From NCBI RefSeq assembly GCF_009909185.1, contig NZ_JAAAMV010000021.1, forward strand, positions 48,023 through 112,022: a stretch of 64,000 bases of DNA, in the 5' to 3' direction. This DNA is from Paenibacillus glycinis (GTDB lineage: Bacteria > Bacillota > Bacilli > Paenibacillales > Paenibacillaceae). The notes under the pieces are model-generated. The model saw nothing but the letters and a program-made list of their open reading frames with translations, did not search any database and was not told where the DNA came from. Shown piece after piece: positions 59,271 to 64,000 of the stretch (positions within the stretch are counted from its first letter, which is position 1; each line of letters starts with the position of its first letter). The translations under genes were made by a program, and so were the position numbers.

Positions 59271-60497
59271 TTAAACGACTTTGATGGAGATGACGACGCC
59301 GTTCAGCAGCGTCAGCTCGACGGCATGTCCGTTCTCGAGCAAGGCCGCGTTGCCGACGACGGTAACGGTAGGGGATACGTTCAGTACCAACGCCTGCGTC
59401 CCGCCGTTCACTTCCTTCGTGATCGAGATCGTGGCGATTTGGCCTTGCGCGTTCAGCGACAAGGAATTGAACTTGCCGGTTTGCGTCGTCACCGCCGGCT
59501 GGTCGACCGCCGATTTGGTCACTTCGACGAATACGACTTTGTTTTGGAACGTGCGCACGAGCACTTCGTCGCCCGCCTTCAGCGCCGATACGTTAGCCTT
59601 CACGTTGTCGCGGAAAACGAACACGTTCGGATCGAGCGCCAGCGCCACTTCGCTGTTGTCGGATTTCACGACCGTGATGATGCCGTTCGAAGCGGAAGCC
59701 TTCAGCTTGCCCGTGATCGCCGCCGCGTCGTGATCCGGGAGTTGATCGTCCGTACGGTCAAGCAAAGCCGCCAGCTCGGCCCGCGTAACCGGCTGGTTCG
59801 GACGGAACGTGTTGTCTTCGTAGCCGGTGATCAGGTTCTTCTCGATGGCCACTTCCACGTAACCGACGGAGCCGGCCGGGATTTTGCCCGCGTCGCGGAA
59901 ATTCAGCTGCGAGTTGCTCTTCGCTTTCGCTTCGGCTTCCAGGCCGAGCGCCTTCACGAGCAGCGTCGCCGCGAATACGCGCGTCGCCGGTTTATCGGCT
60001 TGAATCGCATCGTCCGTCTCGGTGAAGAGATCCTTCTCCAAAGCAACGGCCACGTAACCGACCGCCCATGGATACTTCTTCTTCAACTGGTCCGCGTCCT
60101 TGAAGTTCAGCTTCGTGCCCATCTCCGCGGCGGATTCCGCTTGGTCCTTCAATCCCATCAAGCGGACCGCCGCCACGATGGATTCGATGCGCGTAATGTG
60201 CTGCTGCGGCTTGAACGTGCCGTCGTCATAGCCGTTGAACACGCCTTTGGAAGCCAAGCGAATGATATATTCCATGGCCCATTTGAGATCGTCCTCGTCT
60301 TTGAAATGAAGATTGATCCCGCCCTTGCCTTTATCGTCGGGTTTGCCGATATTGCCTTTATCGTCGTGTTTGCCGCTGTTGTGTTTATCTTCATGCCCGT
60401 TACCTTTACCGTCGGCAAATGCGCTTCCCGCGCCTCCTGCCAAGGTCAGTAACGCCATCGATGTCACTGCCGCTTTCTTGAACATGGCTTTTTTCAT
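59271..60497 (-). CDS. S-layer-homology domain protein
   Basis: The precursor is 408 residues from ATG 60497 (GAGGAGAG 10 nt upstream). A signal peptide (cut near AFA, about 29) is followed by a Lys/Asp/Gly/His linker. Three SLH domains lie at about 48-110, 112-175 and 177-235, each with the F-x-D...Y-I/V...G-x-x-x-G-Y/T-x-D pattern (GVFNGYDDGTFKPQQHITRIE, LFTETDDAIQADKPATRVF and LITGYEDNTFRPNQPVTRAE shown in part). They bind pyruvylated wall polymer. The C-terminal ~150 residues (VFVFRDNVKANVSALKAGDE) are beta-rich and unrecognised. A cell-surface role is clear; the specific function is not. Confidence 0.9.
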   Translation of the reverse strand: MKKAMFKKAAVTSMALLTLAGGAGSAFADGKGNGHEDKHNSGKHDDKGNIGKPDDKGKGGINLHFKDEDDLKWAMEYIIRLASKGVFNGYDDGTFKPQQHITRIESIVAAVRLMGLKDQAESAAEMGTKLNFKDADQLKKKYPWAVGYVAVALEKDLFTETDDAIQADKPATRVFAATLLVKALGLEAEAKAKSNSQLNFRDAGKIPAGSVGYVEVAIEKNLITGYEDNTFRPNQPVTRAELAALLDRTDDQLPDHDAAAITGKLKASASNGIITVVKSDNSEVALALDPNVFVFRDNVKANVSALKAGDEVLVRTFQNKVVFVEVTKSAVDQPAVTTQTGKFNSLSLNAQGQIATISITKEVNGGTQALVLNVSPTVTVVGNAALLENGHAVELTLLNGVVISIKVV

Positions 60498-60828
60498 GGT
60501 GATGCCACTCTCCTCGCGATGCGGTCCAGGCCGCTTTTTACCTTCGCTCATATCCTTCGCGAGGCTGCAAGGGCTTTCAGGGGGTGCCGTCCGCGACAAT
60601 TGTCGGCTTACGATACAACAGGCTGCTGTCGCCTTCGGCCGAATACCTGATAATGCTGGGTTTTCAACGACCGCCCCGAAGCAGAAAAAATCTTCAGCCG
60701 GCTGCATCGTCCGGCCGAAACCGCGCCTTCAGCACGACTTCGTTATCCATTTTCGTCCACGCTTGCGCGAGTCCGCTTCGGCATGACACGAGCCCCGGCT
60801 TACCGCGCCAATTGCACGCAAAAGATGC
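60498..60828. other. 331-bp gap upstream of the SLH gene
   Basis: The region is GC-rich and contains several small inverted repeats (for example GCCGACAATTGTCGGC-like pairing at 60598-60607). No ribosome-site-supported gene, consensus promoter or recognised riboswitch was found. A TTGAAAACC stretch near 60666 is -35-like on the minus strand, without a convincing -10. Confidence 0.4.
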
Positions 60829-60863
60829 AAAAAAACCGGAACAGCCCAAGGCTGGTTCCGGTT
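60829..60863 (-). terminator. Terminator of the DEAD-box helicase gene
   Basis: On the minus strand AACCGGAACCAGCC pairs with GGCTGTTCCGGTT (one base offset), followed by TTTTTGC. It lies about 10 bp after the helicase stop. Confidence 0.85.
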
Positions 60864-60872
60864 GCTGCCGTG

Positions 60873-62387
60873 CTATTGCGGCTCGCCGTCGCGTTTGGCT
60901 TTCAGCCACTTCGGCGCCCCTTTGTTTTTCCGTTCCCGCTCCAGCTCTTTTTTGGACTTCGCGGGTTTGGCCGGAGTAGCGCCCGGCTTGCTCGGCGTGC
61001 CCGCAGGCTTCGTTCCGCCTTGGCCGGCCGCAGCGCGCGCCGTCTGGCCGCCCGCTGCATTGGCCGTTCCGCCTGCCGAGCGGCGCGCCGTTATCGAAGC
61101 GCCCGCCTGACCTGGACGAACCGGCGCCGCGCTTGCCCGCTCCGGCCGCTGCCCGTCCGTTTGCCGCGCGCCCGAAGTATTGCCTTCGCGCCCGACCCGC
61201 GGAGCGGATTCGCGCCGGTAGCCTTGTTCCGGACGATTCCCCTGCTCCTCGCCCGGCGTCCATAACCGTCCGCGGTACATCGTCTTCTCCTGCAGGTCGA
61301 TGCCGAGCTGCTTGCGGAATTTATCCATGATGAACAGCTGGTTGCGAAGAACGATGGACACCACCGTGCCCGGCTTGCCCATCCTTCCCGTCCGTCCCGA
61401 ACGGTGCACGTAATGATCGGCGTCCAAGGCCGGATCCAGATGCACGACGAGCGGCAAATCCACGATGTCGAGACCTCGCGCCGCGACGTCCGTTGCCAGC
61501 AAAATCTGGCAGCGCCCGTCCCTGAACCGGGCAAGCGTCGCCGCGCGGCGCTGCTTGTCGGCATCGCCGTACAGCGTCTCCACCGAGAAGCCTTCGTACT
61601 TCAGCTTCGCCTCGTAATTCGCGATCTCGTCCGTTTCGTTGATGAACAGCAGCGCGGAGGCCGGCTTCAAGAGGCGGATGAGCCGCCTTGCCGTGTCGAC
61701 TTTATCGCGCCGCTCGCTGACGACGTAATAATGCTCCACCCGGCTGCCGACCTGACGGTCGGCATCGACGCTGACCTGCCGCGGCTCCCGCATCCAGCGT
61801 TCCTCCACGTCCGCCATCGCCTGCGGCCTCGTCGCCGAGAAGAAGGCGATCTGGCGGTCGCGCAGCATGCCCTTGAGCAAGGTTTCCACTTCGATCGTCG
61901 AGCCGAGATTAAACACCTGATCGGCCTCGTCGATCACGACGAACCGGATGGCGTGCAGCTTCAGCTTGCCGGATTTCACCAGCTCGTGGATGCGCCCCGG
62001 CGTGCCGACCACGATATGCGGATGCTCGCGCAGCTTCTCCACCTGGCGCTGCATGGACGCGCCGCCGATCAGCTGCTGCGTCTTCACGCCGACGGCTTCG
62101 CCGTACGTCTCCGACACGCGGAAAATCTGCATCGCCAGCTCCTGCGTCGGCGCAAGCACCATGACCTGCACGCCTGCGTTCGCCGTGTCGACCGACTGGA
62201 GCGCCGGCAGCATGTACGCCAGCGTCTTGCCCGAGCCCGTCTGCGATTTGGCCGAAATATCATGGCCGGCCAGCAGCAGCGGAATCGTATCCGCCTGCAC
62301 CGGGGTCGGCGATTCGATCTTATTGCTTCTTAACGCTTCGATCAGCTGCGGCTGCAGCTGCAACGTTTCCCAAGACACAGTCATCAT
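60873..62387 (-). CDS. DEAD-box ATP-dependent RNA helicase
   Basis: The protein is 504 residues from ATG 62387 (GAGGAG 4 nt upstream; a second ATG follows immediately). Motifs in order: Q motif SPTPVQADTIP, I AKSQTGSGKT, Ia PTQELAMQI, Ib GTPGRIHELV, II VIDEADQ (DEAD), III FFSATRP, IV ALLFINETDE, V ATDVAARGLDI and VI HRSGRTGRMG. The core ends near 365. The last ~130 residues are a disordered Arg/Gly/Ala/Pro tail ending in KKELERERKNKGAPKWLKAK, likely RNA-binding. It resembles B. subtilis YfmL/CshB-type helicases of ribosome assembly, but the paralogue cannot be fixed from sequence alone. Confidence 0.9.
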   Translation of the reverse strand: MMTVSWETLQLQPQLIEALRSNKIESPTPVQADTIPLLLAGHDISAKSQTGSGKTLAYMLPALQSVDTANAGVQVMVLAPTQELAMQIFRVSETYGEAVGVKTQQLIGGASMQRQVEKLREHPHIVVGTPGRIHELVKSGKLKLHAIRFVVIDEADQVFNLGSTIEVETLLKGMLRDRQIAFFSATRPQAMADVEERWMREPRQVSVDADRQVGSRVEHYYVVSERRDKVDTARRLIRLLKPASALLFINETDEIANYEAKLKYEGFSVETLYGDADKQRRAATLARFRDGRCQILLATDVAARGLDIVDLPLVVHLDPALDADHYVHRSGRTGRMGKPGTVVSIVLRNQLFIMDKFRKQLGIDLQEKTMYRGRLWTPGEEQGNRPEQGYRRESAPRVGREGNTSGARQTDGQRPERASAAPVRPGQAGASITARRSAGGTANAAGGQTARAAAGQGGTKPAGTPSKPGATPAKPAKSKKELERERKNKGAPKWLKAKRDGEPQ

Positions 62388-62403
62388 CAAACTCCTCGTT
62401 TGC

Positions 62404-63183
62404 TTACTTTCGATTAAGCCATCGGCCCGCGACCCGGTCGGCAAACCGCGGAAACAGCCCGTACAAGCGGATCCCGATGGACGCCGACATCGGCAAGTCC
62501 ACCTCCGGCGTCCGTTTTCGGATCACGTTCACGATCGCCCCCGCGACCCGCTCCGGCGTCAGCATATAGCCGCGCACGCGGCTGGCGTAGGACCCGTCGG
62601 GATCCGCCGTCCGCAGGAAGGGCGTGTCGATCGGCCCGGGATTGACGGCCGATACGGCGATGTTCAGCGGCGCGAGCTCCGCGCGCAGCGCGTTGGTAAA
62701 GCCCAGCACCGCGTGCTTCGTCGCCGCGTAGCCGGATGCTTTCGCCGTGCTTATTTTGCCCGCCATGGATGCGACGTTCACGATCTGTCCGCCGCCCTGC
62801 GCGCGCATGACCGGCAGCACGGCTTTCGCGCAGCGCACCGCGCCCATGTAGTTCGTGTCCATCATCGCCTCGAACCGTTCCAGCGGCGCGTCCTCGAATA
62901 GTTCGAAGACCCCGTAGCCGGCATTGTTGAGCAGCACGTCGATACGGCCGTACGTCCCCGCAACCCGGCGAACCACGTCCTGAACGGCGTCAAAATCCGT
63001 CACGTCCAGCTCATAAACGCCATGCTCTCCGCCGATCGACCGGGACAACCGTTCCAGTTTCTCCATATCGCGCCCCGTCAGGATCGGAATGGCGCCCAGC
63101 GCGGCCAGCTGCCTGGCCGTCTCCGCTCCCACGCCGCCCGCGGCGCCGGTAATCAGTACGATTTTCCCTTGTAACACGCGCAT
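62404..63183 (-). CDS. Short-chain dehydrogenase/reductase
   Basis: The protein is 259 residues from ATG 63183 (CAGG with short spacing; GTG 63186 is adjacent). It is a classical SDR: the cofactor loop TGAAGGVGAE (about 12-21), NNAGYGVF, the catalytic Ser in NVASMAGKIS and the YAATK pair (Tyr/Lys about 153/157), and the loop NPGPIDTPF. The TGRDMEKLERL block after strand 2 (Arg rather than acid) suggests NADP(H). The C-terminal ~40 residues with RLYGLFPRFADRVAGRWL look amphipathic, as in lipid-linked members. It lies 16 bp before the helicase start, so the two may form an operon. The substrate is unknown. Confidence 0.85.
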   Translation of the reverse strand: MRVLQGKIVLITGAAGGVGAETARQLAALGAIPILTGRDMEKLERLSRSIGGEHGVYELDVTDFDAVQDVVRRVAGTYGRIDVLLNNAGYGVFELFEDAPLERFEAMMDTNYMGAVRCAKAVLPVMRAQGGGQIVNVASMAGKISTAKASGYAATKHAVLGFTNALRAELAPLNIAVSAVNPGPIDTPFLRTADPDGSYASRVRGYMLTPERVAGAIVNVIRKRTPEVDLPMSASIGIRLYGLFPRFADRVAGRWLNRK

Positions 63184-63256
63184 CACCTGACATTCAGTTT
63201 ACTTCAACGGGGTCAAATAGGCAAAACGAATCCGCGGCCCGCAACGAAAACGGACA

Positions 63257-63282
63257 AGAAAAAAAGCTCCCAAAGGAGCTTG
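63257..63282 (-). terminator. Terminator of the cheX gene
   Basis: On the minus strand AAGCTCC pairs with GGAGCTT around TTTG, followed by TTTTTC, just after the stop at 63290. Confidence 0.85.
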
Positions 63283-63289
63283 AATCATG

Positions 63290-63751
63290 CTACGATGCAA
63301 TTAGGACCTGGATATCCAGTTCGCCTATCCCATCCATGATAAGCGGAATGGTCAGTGCTTTAGTCGCTGTAAAGCCTGCGGCCTGCGCGGAATGCACGAC
63401 TTTCGGCGGGGTGATGTCCACCTTTACGCCCTGATTGAACAACATCGTGCTGGCATTGCCGCTGATCATATTGCCGAGCTCCGAGATCGCGCTTTTGCCC
63501 ATCTCGTCCATTTCGGCGATGGCGTAGCCGCCCATCATGGCGGAAACCATTTTGAGCGCTACCTGCTCGCTTAAGCCGAATACGATATCCCCGTTCATTT
63601 GGCCGTTGATGCCGATTTGAATCCATATGTAGTTCTCTACGAATTTGATGTCTTTAATGCCGAGCTGCCCGGTTGAAGGTCTGATTTGAATCACTTGTTC
63701 GATCACGATTTTAGCGGATTCTAAGAAGGGATTAATATACTCAGCCTTCAT
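63290..63751 (-). CDS. cheX: CheX-type chemotaxis phosphatase
   Basis: The protein is 153 residues from ATG 63751. It has the CheX/CheC-like fold with the E-x-x-N dephosphorylation motif in SAISELGNMISGNAS (Glu about 91, Asn about 94). The opening KAEYINPFLESAKIVIEQV and mid block GDIVFGLSEQVALKMVSAMMGG match the CheX subfamily, which has a single catalytic motif and acts as a dimer to dephosphorylate CheY-P. No other chemotaxis gene is in the window, which is usual for stand-alone cheX in Bacilli relatives. Confidence 0.88.
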   Translation of the reverse strand: MKAEYINPFLESAKIVIEQVIQIRPSTGQLGIKDIKFVENYIWIQIGINGQMNGDIVFGLSEQVALKMVSAMMGGYAIAEMDEMGKSAISELGNMISGNASTMLFNQGVKVDITPPKVVHSAQAAGFTATKALTIPLIMDGIGELDIQVLIAS

Positions 63752-63800
63752 CTTGAAGTAGCGCCCCTTTTTCGACGATTTCTTTCAAACTACTTACAAT

Positions 63801-63806
63801 TATACA
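63801..63806 (-). promoter_or_regulatory. -10 element of the cheX promoter
   Basis: A perfect TATAAT on the minus strand lies 50 bp before the start codon. No -35 consensus is seen at 16-18 bp, and no flagellar sigma pattern was found. Confidence 0.45.
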
Positions 63807-63908
63807 GGATTAATTAGGCCAAGTATACTATTCCTTGCAATATTTGCGGAAATATGTCGAACTCATGTCCCGACTATCCCCATGTCCATGCTTCAAATTG
63901 CCTGTTCT

Positions 63909-64000
63909 GCGGGCTTCGCTCGCAAAACTTAGCCTATGCTTCCGATGCAGTTTTGCTTTCCTCGCCGGATTCCCGGCCGCGGGCTTCGCTCGCAAAACTT
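63909..64000. repeat. Inverted relatives of the 69-bp repeats at the right edge
   Basis: GGGCTTCGCTCGCAAAACTT occurs at 63911-63930 and again at 63981-64000, a 70-bp spacing, and the array probably continues past the window. The reverse complement (AAGTTTTGCGAGCGAAGC, preceded by CGGAAGCATAGGCT) matches the core of the 33-kb units. Differences are GCGG changed to GCCC and a different inner loop. 63807-63908 contains no gene. Confidence 0.75.

Noticed and set aside
60498..60828. Riboswitch before the SLH gene
   Set aside because: No conserved core of the c-di-GMP, c-di-AMP or other classes I know could be matched.

Overview
The window looks like chromosome from a GC-rich member of the Paenibacillaceae (Paenibacillus or Cohnella-like). 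This rests on gene content: AraC regulators fused to a membrane sensor, LplB/LplC-type sugar permeases with lipoprotein binding proteins and no local ATPase, YesM/YesN two-component pairs, S-layer-homology and copper-amine-oxidase stalk proteins, EcsAB, CheX and strong GGAGG ribosome sites. No rRNA, tRNA, CRISPR array, transposase or integrase was seen.

Layout. 0-10.3 kb (minus): an incomplete protein of about 56 decapeptide repeats, then a stalk-domain protein followed by a 2299-residue secreted multidomain protein. 10.5-18.4 kb: a CotSA-like glycosyltransferase, a small membrane protein, phosphatidylserine decarboxylase, a divergent MocR regulator/PNPOx-like pair, an AraC regulator and an aminotransferase, ending in a field of palindromic repeats. 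18.4-29.2 kb: a tightly coupled GH18 / transglutaminase-like / CBM9-like operon, a divergent Cache-AraC regulator and a sugar ABC importer. 29.3-31.1 kb: a structured intergenic element and an acyltransferase-3 protein.

31.1-40.7 kb (mostly minus): a sulfur-compound locus closely matching the B. subtilis ytmI (tcy/cmo/snd) gene set. It has a binding protein, two permeases, an ATPase, two LLM-type monooxygenases, an M20 deacylase and a DinB-like protein, with a LysR regulator and a divergent GNAT acetyltransferase. Two LysR-type boxes (ATAG-N7-CTAT) lie before the operon and in the lysR/GNAT intergenic region. 40.7-53.9 kb: a visibly lower-GC glycan locus with cytoplasmic and secreted GH97 enzymes, an ABC importer and a YesN/YesM pair. 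It is bracketed by an imperfect ~88-bp direct repeat derived from the GNAT 3' end. A 46-bp element (34/46 identical, ungapped) precedes both the importer operon and the secreted GH97 gene.

54-64 kb: a TauE/SafE exporter, a P-loop protein with a second stalk protein, a second field of the palindromic repeats, EcsAB, an SLH protein, a DEAD-box helicase, a short-chain dehydrogenase and CheX.

How the parts fit: three loci each combine a sensor or regulator, an importer and intracellular processing enzymes. One imports an unidentified oligosaccharide near GH18 and transglutaminase-like enzymes, one imports modified cysteine or sulfur compounds, and one imports an alpha-glycoside. Start codons below were chosen by ribosome-binding-site position, so several genes are shorter than their longest open frame.
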